Source of the DNA: Lycorma delicatula
Taxonomy: Eukaryota; Arthropoda; Insecta; Hemiptera; Fulgoridae
NCBI RefSeq assembly: GCF_047948215.1
Contig: NC_134467.1
Location: forward strand, 36,684,520-36,748,519
Direction: 5' to 3'
DNA length: 64,000 nucleotides
In this document: positions 41,818 to 52,674 of the stretch, piece after piece
Layout of the letters: the number at the start of each line of letters is the position of its first letter
Position numbering within the stretch: the stretch's first letter is position 1
Translations under genes and position numbers: made by a program
The notes under the pieces: model-generated
Database searches by the model: none
What the model saw: only the letters and a program-made list of their open reading frames with translations
Told to the model about the DNA's origin: nothing

Positions 41818-42526
41818 ACACATTCATCAGTAATGAGCACCTTCCCACGGTGCACTGCAGCGTGGAATTTTTCTAATAAATCCCGGCAGGATACAGCGGG
41901 ACCTTCCATGTCTGCATCTGACAATTCATCGATGAACATCGAACGAAATGGCCTAACTTTGAAGTCCTTTTCCATAAGTCTTGCATTGTCGTCCGCGGTA
42001 TACGAAGTTCAGCTGACCGTTTGTTCAATGGAAATTGCAATAGCAGCATACGTTTCTAACCGCGTTTCGTCCACTCTGAGGCCTGTCTTTAACACTGCTT
42101 AATTCAAACGCACGTTTTTCCCAAGCTAGCATTGTTGGTTTTCGTGGTGGCGGTTTATTTAAGTGTTGCCGAAACACATCAATAATTACCATAATTCTTT
42201 GATTCGTACATTGTTGTTCATGAACCCATACACTTGTCACGAACTTTCTTTTCTGTTTAACCTCCGGAACCAGAGGAAGATATGCATGAATGTAAATGAA
42301 GTGCAGTCTTGTACAATCTAAGGTCGACCATTTTGTCACTAACCGCTCCTCAACGCTGTAACTGCTCGTGTCAGCCATTTTAACACTCTGGTTTGCTCAG
42401 AATGTGTGACGTTGTAAAAAACTGTTGCCAATCGACCCCAAAGAAAATACCATACGTTCTAAAACACATATCCTAACTCATATTTTTCGTTAACTTAAGA
42501 AGTACAGTGATTTCCCAGCCACGCTG
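41818..42526 (-). mobile_element. 3'-truncated Tc1/mariner-like element with a SINE tail inside
   Basis: The 5' end is at 42526 next to TA, with the outer repeat CAGCGTGGCTGGGAAATCAC. The minus-strand reading gives SSYSVEERLVTKW, then (after an insert) KPTMLAWEKRAFELSS and VKDRPQSGRNAV, then MEKDFKVRPFRSMF, DELSDADMEGPA and VLITDECVLS, the region of the first catalytic Asp. It ends there at repeat D1, so the rest of the catalytic core and the 3' end are missing. Multiple stops. Confidence 0.75.
42246..42338 (-). mobile_element. SINE 3' tail fragment inside a mariner remnant
   Basis: Plus-strand text TTCTTTTCTGTTTAACCTCC and GAAGTGCAGTCTTGTACA matches the tail end of SINE family 1 (compare 6312-6440 and 53246-53340), lacking the tRNA-like head. 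Confidence 0.75.
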
Positions 42527-42732
42527 TACGTACGTTTGTCTGAACAATATTCTGTCGACCTCTGTAGTGTAATACTTTTAAACAACGCCTTTTATTCTTA
42601 AGGTTTCAGATTCGAATCCCAGATATCCCAGAAAAATGACTTTAGATAACTGAGCATTAGACTGTTATTTATTACTTTGTGAATAAATAGATAAATACAA
42701 AATTTTTTGATAATACAAAAAGATAGTTTCTT

Positions 42733-44055
42733 CAGAGTGACTTTTTAGTCCTGTTATCAAATTGTTAATGTCTGGTAATGTTTTTCTAAGAAAGGGAAAT
42801 TTTGTTTTGTGACACGAAGTTGGTAGCGCTACTCAACCGGTATAGATACGGCAGTGTGAGTTGATTTTACTTGAGCTGTGTAAACTTTTATGCCGTTTCC
42901 GGTCGTGTTACGAACAGAATGTCTTTTACTATAGAACAACGAGTTTTCATTCTTGAACAATATTTTGCTATAAAATCGTTCGCGAGTGTAAAAGAATCAT
43001 TTCAAATTAAATTTGTTGGTGTTCCTCCGCCAGAAAAAAATGTCAATTTCTAGGCTAGCAAACCGATTTCGAGAGACAGGTAGTGTTTGCGACAGAAAAC
43101 GTAGAGGTCGACCAACTCGCTTGACAGATGACGTTTTAGAGAATGTGAAAACAAGATTGCTCAATTCTGCACGGAAAAGTTTACGAAAACTTTCCAAGCA
43201 ATTTGGTTTGTCATATTCGAGTGTTCAGAAAGCTGCTAAAAAATTGAAATTGTATCCGTATCGCGTACGATTAGTCCAAGAGCTTCAGCCTCCAGATTTA
43301 AACAAGCGATTGCAATATTGCCGTTTTTTTAGGTCTCTCGTAAACGATAACGGAATCGAATTTTTAAACAGTGTTCTTTAGTGATGAAGCTTGGATCCGT
43401 CAAAACTGTCGAATTTGGGCGGTTGAAAATCCTAACGATTTAGGATTTTCAACAAATCTTTGCATCCTGAAAAAATTGGTGTGTGATGTGCGATATCTCG
43501 TCATCCTATAGTCGGACCCATATTCTTCGAAGACAGTAAATGGTGAAGTATACAGGAATGTTGTGCGCCAATTTGTGTCCCTCCTGGAACCTCAAGAACG
43601 GTATTGCTGGTTTCAGCAAGACGGTGCTACATACCACACGTCTCGAGAAACCGTGGATTTTCTGCAAGAGTTCTTTGATGATCGAATAATAAGAAAGGGC
43701 TTATGGCCTCCAAGGTCCCCAGACCTCCTGACTACTTTTTGTGGAGCTATATTAAGTCCAAGGCCTTCAAAAACAATCCTCACACTATTGATGAACTTAA
43801 AGTCAATATTACAGACTTAATGACGAATATTTTCGATGCAACTCTTAAAAAGGTTTCTGCTAATGTGCTGAAAAGAGTCCGTGCGTGTATAACCGCAAGA
43901 GGTGGGCATTTTGAGAATATTCTTTAACAATTATGTAAGTAATAGCTTTTTATTAATCTCTTTTGTAAGTAACAAATACATTTTTTTATTCCACCTAAAT
44001 TTCCCTTTCTTAAATTACATTTAAATTTGGGTAACAGGACTAAAAAATCACTCTG
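42733..44055 (+). mobile_element. Near-complete but broken Tc1/mariner element
   Basis: Terminal inverted repeats of about 27 bp, CAGAGTGACTTTTTAGTCCT on the left and its near-complement on the right, which is followed by TA; 1323 bp. Transposase parts: MSFTIEQRVFILEQYF, an HTH region with RKRRGRPTRLTDDVLENVK, FSDEAW (first Asp), FQQDGATYHTSRET (second Asp), then WPPRSPDL and PDYFLWSYIK in two different frames (third Asp), and a C-terminal part at 43703-43927. Frameshifts near 43020, 43370 and 43730, and a 14-bp snap-back insertion at 43422-43453, inactivate it. Confidence 0.88.
43422..43453. repeat. 14-bp inverted duplication inside transposase coding sequence
   Basis: GTTGAAAATCCTAA at 43422-43435 encodes the end of the conserved WAVENP segment. 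Its exact reverse complement follows at 43440-43453 after CGAT. The right arm is foreign to the expected reading frame, which identifies it as the inserted copy. Confidence 0.9.
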
Positions 44056-44059
44056 TACT

Positions 44060-44620
44060 TAAAAATTAGCACTCTAGCTGGATTATTACAAGACTATACC
44101 TGTTTAATCTCTAATAGACTAGTGTTTTCCATTCGCTAGTGTGTATATATATATATATATATCATATAAAGTCAGCGTGTTCAGAATTATGTATTGTTTA
44201 TTAGGAAGACCTACATAGCTAGGTTAATAAACTCCAGTCATGAGTATGGAGTATTAAATTGAACCGCGTTAACCAATATTACTACTTTGTATACAAGTCT
44301 CGTTGTATCTTTACCAATAATTTTGAAAATTAATAATCAGTTTCATAATAAAGGTATATAAAATCTAGAAAAAATAATTTTCTGTTAAATTATAACATTT
44401 TACCTTGTTTCTTATATTTTTCTTTAAAAATTCCTTCTCCCAAAAAAAATAAAGAATACTCTATTTTTCAATCTAATTCAAATTCAAGCCTGCGTAAAAT
44501 TTTCATAATATATCTGTAATATTAAATAATTTTTTTTTTTTTTTTTACTTTTTAACCTAATTCGAGACCAATTGCGTAATTAGCCTAATTTCGGATCAGT
44601 GGAATTTTAGTTTTCAGTTT
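44060..44620. other. Short intergenic spacer between two mariners
   Basis: AT-rich, with a TA microsatellite at 44142-44162 and a T run near 44530-44546. Nothing else seen. Confidence 0.5.
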
Positions 44621-44627
44621 TTTTTTA

Positions 44628-45950
44628 CGAGAGTTATTTTTTTTAAGGTCCGATCGGTCGCGAAATAAAAAACCAGCGCAAAAATCGGATGAACCTTTGC
44701 GCATGTGTTGCGCAGCGTCTCTAGTATGGCATTCAATCACGCCGCGTCACTTCGTTTAGTTCTAAACACGCAGCTAGCTCGTAAATATGTCTACAACAAT
44801 AGCATCTCCCGCCAAGTGTGAAGTGCGTGCGGTAATTCGATTTCTTCAGGGTGAGGGGTGTAATGCAGTTAAAATTCATCGACGAATAAGTAATGTGTAC
44901 GGTGAAACTTCAATGAGTTACAGCAAAGTGCGACAATGGTGCAGGAACTTTAAAACAGGACGTACAGATGTTCATGATGCAGGCGGTCAGGGAAGGAAGC
45001 GAGTTTCAACCGATGATCTCGTTGAGCGAGTGCATGAGGTAATTCGAGAAAATCGTCGGTTCACAATTTCTGTATTGAGTGATTCGTTTCCTGAAATTTC
45101 AAGGTCAGCTCTCTACACAATTGTGAATGAGAGACTTCAGTACCGCAAACTGTGTGCGAGATGGGTTCCCAAGATGATGTCCGACCGTCACAAAACAATG
45201 AGAATGGACGCCTACCTAACGTTTCTCCAGCGCTACCACAATGAAGGAGAAGATTTTTGAATAAAATTGTACAGGGGACGAGACATGGGTCCATTTCGAA
45301 ACTGAAGGAGCAAAAGAACAATCCAAACAGTGGATGAATTCTCATTCTCCCAGTAAAGAAAAGAAGTTCAAGCGAACCTTCTCCAACAGAAAGTGTGTGG
45401 CTATTGTGTTCTGGGACCGAAATGGAGTTCTCTTGGTGGAATTCATGGAACGTGGTACGACCATCATTGCAGCATCATACTGCGTGACTCTTCAGCGTCT
45501 ACGAAGGGCAATTCAGAATAAACGGAGAGGAATGTTGTCATCAGGCATTTTCTTTCTGGATGACAATCCTCGGCCGCACACTGCAGCTGTAACAAAAAAG
45601 CTCCTGCAGCGTTTCCGTTGGGAAGTGTTTGATCACCCACCATACAGCCCGGATTTGGTTCCGTCCGATTTTCACCTGTTTGCTCACATGAAACGGAGGA
45701 CAACATTTTGACACAGACTTCGAGCTGCAGACCAGCGTAGAAACACGGCTGAAAACACAGGCGGCTCCGTTCTATGACGTGGGTATTGGAAAGTTGGTAC
45801 CACGCTACGACAAATGTCTAAATCGGAGTGGCGACTATGTAGAGAAATAGCGTAACTATGTAAGTACTTGATATAAATAAAACTTTTTTTAATTTTCACT
45901 TTGGTTTTAATTTCGTGACCAATCGGACCTTGAAAAAAAAATAACCCTCG
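44628..45950 (+). mobile_element. Full-length mariner, DD34D type, transposase broken
   Basis: TIRs of about 40 bp (CGAGAGTTATTTTTTTTAAG left; CGAGGGTTATTTTTTTTCAA from the right) with TA on both sides; 1323 bp. G+C is well above the surroundings, which suggests a later arrival. Confidence 0.92.
44787..45839 (+). pseudogene. Mariner transposase pseudogene (DD34D)
   Basis: Starts MSTTIASPAKCEVRAVIRFL, continues through the paired HTH region (IHRRISNVYGETSMSYSKVR) and LCARWVPKMMSDRHKTMRMD to a stop at 45258. The next frame carries GDETWVHFETEGAKEQSKQW (first Asp), then FLDDNPRPHTA (second Asp) and, 34 residues on, YSPDLVPSDFHLF (third Asp). A further frameshift near 45705 precedes the conserved C terminus (YDVGIGKLVPRYDKCLN, near 45774-45824). 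All three catalytic Asp codons survive; at least two frame lesions prevent a product. Would cut and paste its own TIR-bounded element if intact. Confidence 0.9.
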
Positions 45951-46104
45951 TATATGTACGCAATAAAGAAATATTATTTTAAAATATACTTTATTGTGAG
46001 AAACCGTATATTAATTCTCTTACACAATTATTAATGTATGAAATACTGTTCTTTAATGACCATTATTTAATATTCATTTTTCTGTGGCTGTTTATAACGT
46101 TTGA

Positions 46105-46155
46105 ATTACGCGGCTGGAACCTGTATCACAATGATACAGGTTCCAGCCGCGTAAT
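46105..46155. repeat. Perfect 24-bp inverted duplication, 3-nt loop
   Basis: Arms 46105-46128 and 46132-46155, loop CAA; the arm contains CGCGGCTGGAACCTG and is much richer in G+C than the surroundings. Confidence 0.95.
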
Positions 46156-46397
46156 CAACCAATCAAAAGCCACTATTTTCAACCATTGACCAATAAGAAG
46201 CTATTATGTTTAATCTATCAGTTCTTTTTTTACACGACTGCCCAAAAAGGAGTGTAATGTATTTAGAGTGTATATATGTTCGTTCCACCGTAACATCTCA
46301 ACGGCTGAACCGATTTAGATGTATGACCACGTGTTCGAATCCTTGTGCTTTTCCGGGAGTGTTATAGACTATATAAACAAACAAAAAATAAAAATAA

Positions 46398-46399
<2 letters not shown>

Positions 46400-46433
<34 letters not shown>
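46400..46433. repeat. TA microsatellite
   Basis: About 17 TA units following an A-rich run. Confidence 0.9.
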
Positions 46434-46435
<2 letters not shown>

Positions 46436-46480
46436 TGATACAAAAGAAAAAGGAAATAATCTGGAAACTGATCATACAGA

Positions 46481-46645
46481 TTTTTTTTAACCTCCGGATC
46501 TATCGTTAGGCACTGCTTCAGAGGATGAAATGAAAGATTTGTAGAGTGTGTGAAAATGCCATGCCTGGTCGGGATTCGAACCCAGGACTTCCGGATGAAA
46601 GGCCGAGACGCTACCACTCACGCAACGGAGGCTGGCGATCCTAGA
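46481..46645 (-). mobile_element. tRNA-derived SINE family 2
   Basis: On the minus strand: CTCCGTTGCGTGAGTGGTAG (A-box region), GTCTCGGCCTTTCATCCGG, then a perfect B box in TGGGTTCGAATCCCGACC, and a tail CATCCTCTGAAGCAGTGCC and CCGGAGGTTAAA with an A-run. The tail resembles that of SINE family 1 although the head differs. A true tRNA gene is unlikely: the acceptor stem does not pair properly. Confidence 0.8.
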
Positions 46646-46654
46646 GCTTGAAAT

Positions 46655-46723
46655 AAGGAAAGGATTACACATATATCAGAAACGCTTTGTTATTGAGTTA
46701 CGACTATGTATGTATATAATATA
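46655..46723 (+). mobile_element. Left piece of repeat U1, interrupted by the next mariner
   Basis: AGAAACGCTTTGTTATTGAG matches the U1 left arm at 37050 (GAAACGCTTTGTTTTTGAG). The mariner at 46724-48043 begins right after it, and U1-like sequence resumes after 48044. Confidence 0.55.
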
Positions 46724-48043
46724 CAGAGTTATCATAAAAGAATGGTGCGGTTTCAGTAATTCATAGGAAGATTGTAGGGAAATTTCTAGATGTTATATTG
46801 GTATCCCTGAAAGCCTCCAACCGAAACGTTTGTATATCAACAGTTGTAACCACAAAGTGACTTCTTTTATTGTTGTTGCGATGAGTTTAGCCAGTTACTA
46901 TGTTCTCGGATAAAAACAAAGCAAAGTGTGTTTTATTGATGGCCGAATTAAAATCCGTAATTTTAGTTCAACGTGCGTTTCGACGTGAATTCGGAAGAGA
47001 TCCACCACACACAAATAACATAACACGTTTGTTCAAACGATTCGAAGAAACCGGATCGGTTAAGAAACAGAAATCAACCGGCAGACCAAGCGTACCAGAC
47101 GAAACGGTTGAACTAATTAGACGATCGGCAATTAGAAATCCTGGGAAGTCCATCCCCCGTCGAAGTGTCGAATTAGGTATTCCAAAATCAACAGTTCACA
47201 AGGTTTACATAACAAATTTAAATTAAACGCTTATAAAATCCAGATACTGCAGGAATTGAAACCCGATGATGGTGTTAAACGTTACAATTTCGCTGTTGAA
47301 ATGTCGGACAGAATAAGTGAAAACGAATCATTTTTAGACGATATAATTTTTACAGACGAAGCTAAATTCCATGTGAATTGATGCGTTAACAGACACAATT
47401 CACGAATATGGGGCTCTGAAAACCCACACGCAATTATCGAGAAACAACGCGATTCGCCTAAAGTTAATGTTTTGTGTGGTGTGATGAAAAATCGTGTAAT
47501 AGGGCCTTTCTTCTTTGCTGAAAAAACAATTAATGGAGTTGTGTATCTTGACGTGTTAACCGATTATCGCTTTCCTCAGCCGGATGAACTCGAAAACATT
47601 CATCGACTTCATTTCCAACAAGATGGTGCTCCCCCGCACTTCAATGCATCGGTCACGGACGCTTTCAACGAAAAATTTGGAGATCGCTGGATAGGCCGAC
47701 AAGGATCGGTACTTTGATCTCCAAGGAGTCCAGACACCTTGCGATTTTTTCTTGTGGGGGTACATCAAAAGCGTTGTTTATACACAAAAAAATTCGCGAC
47801 GTAAACCGCTTAAAAACAGGATTAATGAAGCGATGACAACTATTAACGAAGAAATGTTAACTAATGTTTGGAGAGAAGTCGAGTATCGTTTGGACATTTG
47901 TAGAGCGACTAAGGGCGCACATATTGAAATTTAAAAAAATGTTTGAGACGACAAATTTGAAAAATAAAAAACATAAGCTGTAAGTAAATCTGTTTTAATT
48001 TAAACCATGTTCAAAACCGCACCATTCTTTTATGATAACCCTG
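46724..48043 (+). mobile_element. Full-length DD41D mariner-like element, copy 1
   Basis: TIRs of about 29 bp starting CAGAGTTATCATAAAAGAAT, with TA on both sides; 1320 bp. The second copy (51364-52568) is highly similar. DD41D spacing is shown by the second copy; here the same core motifs are present but broken. Confidence 0.9.
46900..47934 (+). pseudogene. DD41D transposase pseudogene, copy 1
   Basis: Frame 1 (46900-47226): MFSDKNKAKCVLLMAELKSV, then the HTH with ETGSVKKQKSTGRPSVPDET and RRSVELGIPKSTVHKVYI, ending NLN and a stop caused by a 1-base loss. The next part has TDEAKFHVN (first Asp) then a TGA, followed by VNRHNSRIWGSENPHAIIEK, then LHFQQDGAPPHFNASVTDA (second Asp). A frameshift near 47720 precedes CDFFLWGYIKSVVYTQK (third Asp) and the C terminus ending GAHIEI. 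Not functional. Confidence 0.88.
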
Positions 48044-49425
48044 TATATTAGTTACGTGAAAATAAATATTTTCACTAAAAATGGACCGGCTATGTGGCGG
48101 TGGGATAGAGATATTTCGAAAAATTGTATTTATGGTTCGTTTTGGCAATTATTCAGAATATATATTAGTTACGTGAAAATAAATATTTTTACGAAAAACG
48201 GAAGAAGAGAAAAGGTTTTAGACCTGAAAAATTGAATAAAATAGATCCCAGAACCGTATCTGCAGTAGATTTTGAGATATCTGGGGGTAAAAACCAATAT
48301 ATTTGGGCAAAAATCCCTATTGTTTTTATATATATATATTTAACGTAAAATAACTGTTAAATATATATTACACATAACATTTTTAAATGAAACATGTAGA
48401 GAATTTAATTTTAAACCTAATGGTGTAAGATAAGTTTAATAAACAAAGAAAATTTCGAATTGTGTTTAGAAACATTACATTATTAAATTTATCAGAAAAG
48501 TACTTAATTAATTCAAACAAAAACTAAATTCTTTGTTGGTGATGTGAAAAATGTATAAAAACAAAATTTTCTGTTAAAAAACTGGAAATTACACAATTGT
48601 AAAATAAAAATTACTTAGATAATAATTTTTTTTTATTAATGACAGAAATACAATAAATTATTTGAAATGTTATTAAGTTTAATTGTTGATAATAAAATAA
48701 CAGCTGATCAACAATACACAATACTGTATTAGTGTTAAAATCATACTGTTAGGTACATTAAGCATATCGGGTAACTGTACTGTCATAATCGAAGGTTTTC
48801 AGTGAATTTTAGCATGAACGTGATCGGTTTTCCATTGAAATAATACTGTATTTATTTACAACAGAGGAATACGCTGATGTGGTATTCAATTCGGCTATAA
48901 TGATAATGCTACATCTGCTGCAATAGAATATTAAATAAGTTTTCTAAATAAAATTTGAATTTTTTTAATTTTGCTTTGTTTTAATAAACTTATTTTACAC
49001 CATTTTGTGTAGAATTATATTCTCTACAAGTTTTGTTTAAAGGTTTTATGTGTTTATTACCCTTTTAACAAAGTAATTTTACGTCAAGCATAAAAAACAA
49101 TGGCTATTAACCCTATTTAATGGTTTTTACACCAGATTTTTTAAATATTATTGCAAATAAAGTTCTGAGATCTATTTTATTCGATTTTTCAGGTCAAAAA
49201 CTATTAAAAAAATCACTAATTCTTTCCCTTATATACATCCTAAAAATTTCAATACGACCTCATTTCACCAAGGTAGCTGAAATCCGAGTGAAATATTCCA
49301 TTAGCCATAACTCGTAAAAGAATTATTTTAGAACATATGTTTATATGAACTTTTTCCATTATTTTCACGAGTAGAATAGATGATGAAGATCCCAGGAGGA
49401 CTTCGTGATACACTCTGTATATAAA
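48044..49425. mobile_element. Foldback-type repeat U1 (copy with long central part)
   Basis: Left-arm type sequence at 48215-48300 (TAGATCCCAGAACCGTATCT) pairs with right-arm type at 49120-49200 (AGTTCTGAGATCTATTTTAT, TCAGGTCAAAAACTATT). The right end near 49365-49420 (TTATTTTCACGAGTAGA, ACACTCTGTATAT) matches those at 54310-54375 and 37780. A short tandem duplication, TTAGTTACGTGAAAATAAAT, occurs at 48048 and 48165. The centre is AT-rich without gene. Confidence 0.6.
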
Positions 49426-49619
49426 AAAGTATTTTAACTCATCAGCGCACAGCTCAAACCGTGTAACCTACATAAGTTATTTTGTAGGTACATTGTTTAT
49501 ATAACATTGGCAACTCACTAAGGAAGTATATTGGAAAACTTTGTCCATAAGGCATTAGGAAGGTGGGCAATGTTTTACAAAAATTCTGTATCTCAAAAAA
49601 ATCAAAGATGTTATAATCG

Positions 49620-50495
49620 TTAAAATGTTCCCTACTGCCGTTACTTTTTAATCTTTACATAGAACTAGCATGTTAAAGAACAATTTAGATCCGGAGTAAC
49701 AGTACAAGGTGAAAAGATAAAGATGTTACAATTTGCTGATGATGTAGTAATTGTAACTCAGAGTAAAAATGATTTAGAAGGAACAATGAACGGCATGGAT
49801 GAAGTCCTATGCAAGAACTACCACATTAAAATAAACAAGAACAAAACGAAAGTAATGAAATGTAGTAGAAATAATGAAGATGGACCACTGAATGTGAAAA
49901 TAGGAGAAAAGATTATGGAGGTAGAAGAATTTTATTATTTGGGAAGTAAAATTACTAAAGATGGACGAAGCAGGAGCGATATAAAATGCCGAATAGCACA
50001 AGCTAAACGAGCCTTCAGTAAGAAATATAATTTGTTAACACCAAAAATTAATTTAAACATCAGGAAAACATTTTTGAAAGTTTTGTGTTTGGCGCATAGC
50101 TTTATATGGAAGTGAAATTTGGACGATTGGAGTACCTGAGAAGAAAAGAAATTTTGAAATGTGGTGCTATAGAAAATTGTTAAAAATCAGATGGGTGGAT
50201 AAAGTGACAAATGAAGAGGTATTGCGATAAATTGATGAAGAAAGAAGAATTTAGAAAAATATAGTTAAAAGAAGAGACAGACTTATAGGCCACATATTAA
50301 GGCATCCTGGAATAGTCGCTTTAATATTGGAAGGACAGGTAGAAGGAAAAAATTGTACAGGTAAGCAACGTTTGGAATATCTAAAACAAATTTTTAGGGA
50401 TGTAGAATGTAGAAGATATATCGAAATGAAACGACTAACACTAGTTAGGGAATCTTGCGAGAGCTACATCAAACCAGTCAAATGACTGAAGACAA
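49620..50495 (+). mobile_element. 5'-truncated LINE family S copy
   Basis: Encodes MLQFADDVVIVTQSKNDLEG through the post-RT region (open frame 49723-50115), then broken frames up to the typical end (AAACCAGTCAAATGACTGAA and GACA). More diverged than the copy at 57105-57950, with stops after 50110. Confidence 0.85.
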
Positions 50496-50499
50496 TAAA

Positions 50500-50940
50500 A
50501 TATATACTGGTATACTAATTTTTTTTAGCCAGTATTAAATTTTAATTAAAAAACACTTCTAGTGTAAAATTTCACCAAACAAACCCTCCGGTACACAATT
50601 TAAAAAAATAAGAAAACAGAAGATTGAAAATATTAAGAAAAATTATATCTCCGATTGGTATTTTTCTAAAAAAATCATCTACACGTCTAATTCAAACCAG
50701 CTTAACAACTGAATTAAAGCTGCTTTCTACAAGTAATCATGTTTCATATAAAATTGAAACAGAAGAAAAAAGTACAATTGAACATCAAAACCAGGAAATC
50801 GAGAAGTAATGATGCTAAATTATAAAATATTAATAATAATAAAAAAATAATAGATTATAATGATTCCACAACATGTTACTTAACTATAATAACATACAAA
50901 TACAGCTAAAGAAAGAGTAGCTTTAGCCTGAATTAGGACC
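50500..50940. other. Spacer, no gene seen
   Basis: AT-rich; nothing recognised. Confidence 0.4.
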
Positions 50941-50944
50941 CAGA

Positions 50945-51320
50945 TAAGTAAGAGGATTGAAGATCACCCAGCTAGGAATCAGAATGCCATACAAAAAACC
51001 TGAGACTCAAGCGAAAAAAGTGACCTTGAAGGTGACGGGGCGAAGGACAGCCCCCTGTGGAGCCGTCATGCGTCTGCACTTGTGCGGATGGGCGACGGTG
51101 ATGAAGTACAGGAACTCTGGACTCCTGGACCCTAAAGGCACCTCCTGGGCCCGTGCAATGCTTAAACTGCAGGACCGACCTTGGAGGAGGAGAAACGGTG
51201 AGATAGGAGTTTTAGTCAGTAGAGTGCGGGTACATTTAGGCTCTTAATAACATCTAGCCGAACCTGTGCGAGTCCGGCACTCCTCCATTTATCGGGGGAT
51301 GCGTAAATGGTATTTCTAAG
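50945..51320 (+). mobile_element. GC-rich repeat fragment, probably a LINE 3' part
   Basis: A block of raised G+C with an open 96-codon frame (50957-51247) lacking motifs, then AGCCGAACCTGTGCGAGTCC and GGCACTCCTCC, text of the sort found in LINE 3' UTRs of the R1 group. Family not established. Confidence 0.4.
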
Positions 51321-51363
51321 ACTCATCTATAATTTATTTTATAATAAAACAAAGACAAAAAAC

Positions 51364-52568
51364 AATATGTGCGCCCTTAGTCGCTCGACAAATGTCCAAA
51401 CGATACTCAACTTCTCTTCAAACGTTAGTTAACATTTCTTCGTTAATGGTTGTCATCGCTTCATTAATCCTGCTTTTTAAGCGGTTTAGCTCGCGAATTT
51501 TTTGTGTATAAACAACGCTTTTTATGTACCCCCACAAGAAAAAATCGCAAGGTGTCAGGTCTGGACTCCTTGGAGTCCAAAGTATGGGTCTTTGCCGGCC
51601 TATCCATCGATCTCCAAATTTTTCGTTCAAAGCGTCCGTGACCGATGCATTGAAGTGCGGGGGAGCACCATCTTGTTGGAAATGAAGTCGATGAATGTTT
51701 TCGGGTTCATCCGGCTGAGGAAAGCAATAATCGGTTAACATGTCAAGATACACAACTCCATTAATTGTTTTTTTCAGCAAAGAAGAAAGGCCCTATTACA
51801 CGATTTTTCATTACACCACACCAAACATTAACTTTAGACGAATTGCGTTGTTTCTCAATAATTGCGTGTGGGTTTTCAGAGCCCAATATTCGTGAATTGT
51901 GTCTGTTAACGCATCCATTCACACGGAATGTAGCTTTGTCTGTAAAAATTATATCATCTAAAAAATGATTCGTTTTCACTTATTCTGTCCGACATTTTAA
52001 CAGCGAAATTGTAACGTTTAACACCATCATCGGGTTTCAATTCCTGCAGTATCTGGATTTTATAAGCGTTTAATTTAAATTTTTTATGTAAACCTTGTGA
52101 ACTGTTGATTTTGGAATACCTAATTCGACACTTCGACGGGGGATGGACTTCCCAGGATTTCTAATTGCCGATCGTCTAATTAGTTCAACCGTTTCGTCTG
52201 GTACGCTTGGTCTGCCGGTTGATTTCTGTTTCTTAACAGATCCAGTTTCTTCGAATCGTTTGAACAAACGTGTTATGTTATTTTTGTGTGGTGGATCTCT
52301 TCCGAATTCACGTCGAAACGCACGTTGAACTAAATTACGGAATTTAATTCAGCCATCAATAAAAAACACTTTGCTTTGTCTTTATCCGAGAACATAGTAA
52401 CTCACTAAACTCATCGCAGCAATACAAGAACTGACTTTGTGGTTACAACTGCTGATATACAGACTTTTGGGTTGGAGGCTTTCAGGGATACCAATATAAC
52501 ATATAGAAATTTCCCTACAATCTTCCTATGAATTACTGAAACCGCACCATTCTTTTATGATAACTCTG
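51364..52568 (-). mobile_element. DD41D mariner-like element, copy 2, lacking its 3' end
   Basis: Its 5' TIR lies at the right (ends 52568, next to TA) and matches copy 1. Sequence identity with copy 1 runs to the reverse complement of GGCGCACATATT near 51364 and then stops, so the 3' TIR and about 110 bp are missing. Broken by a 1-base loss near 52335 and other lesions. Confidence 0.9.
51418..52402 (-). pseudogene. DD41D transposase pseudogene, copy 2
   Basis: Minus-strand frames give MFSDKDKAKCFLLMAEL, then FKRFEETGSVKKQKSTGRPS to KVYIKNLN and stop (the same frameshift as copy 1), TDKATFRVNGCVNRHNSRIL, then in 51780-51418 LHFQQDGAPPHFNASVTDAL and WTPRSPDLTPCDFFLWGYIK with exactly 41 residues between the second and third catalytic Asp. 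In the first motif the usual Glu after Asp is Lys (TDKA). Confidence 0.88.
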
Positions 52569-52674
52569 TACATTATTATATATACAGACAACTCATTTTG
52601 ATGAAGTTAATAGTATTTAATACATTGCACTTAGTAAAATTTAACTTGTTACAATAAATTTTTTATTTTTTTTG

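Noticed and set aside
46558..46640. Possible tRNA gene (perfect B box)
   Set aside because: The acceptor stem does not pair, and the sequence continues into a SINE tail, so it is a SINE head.
49120..49317. 65-codon frame at the U1 right arm
   Set aside because: Lies in a non-coding repeat whose other copies do not keep the frame.
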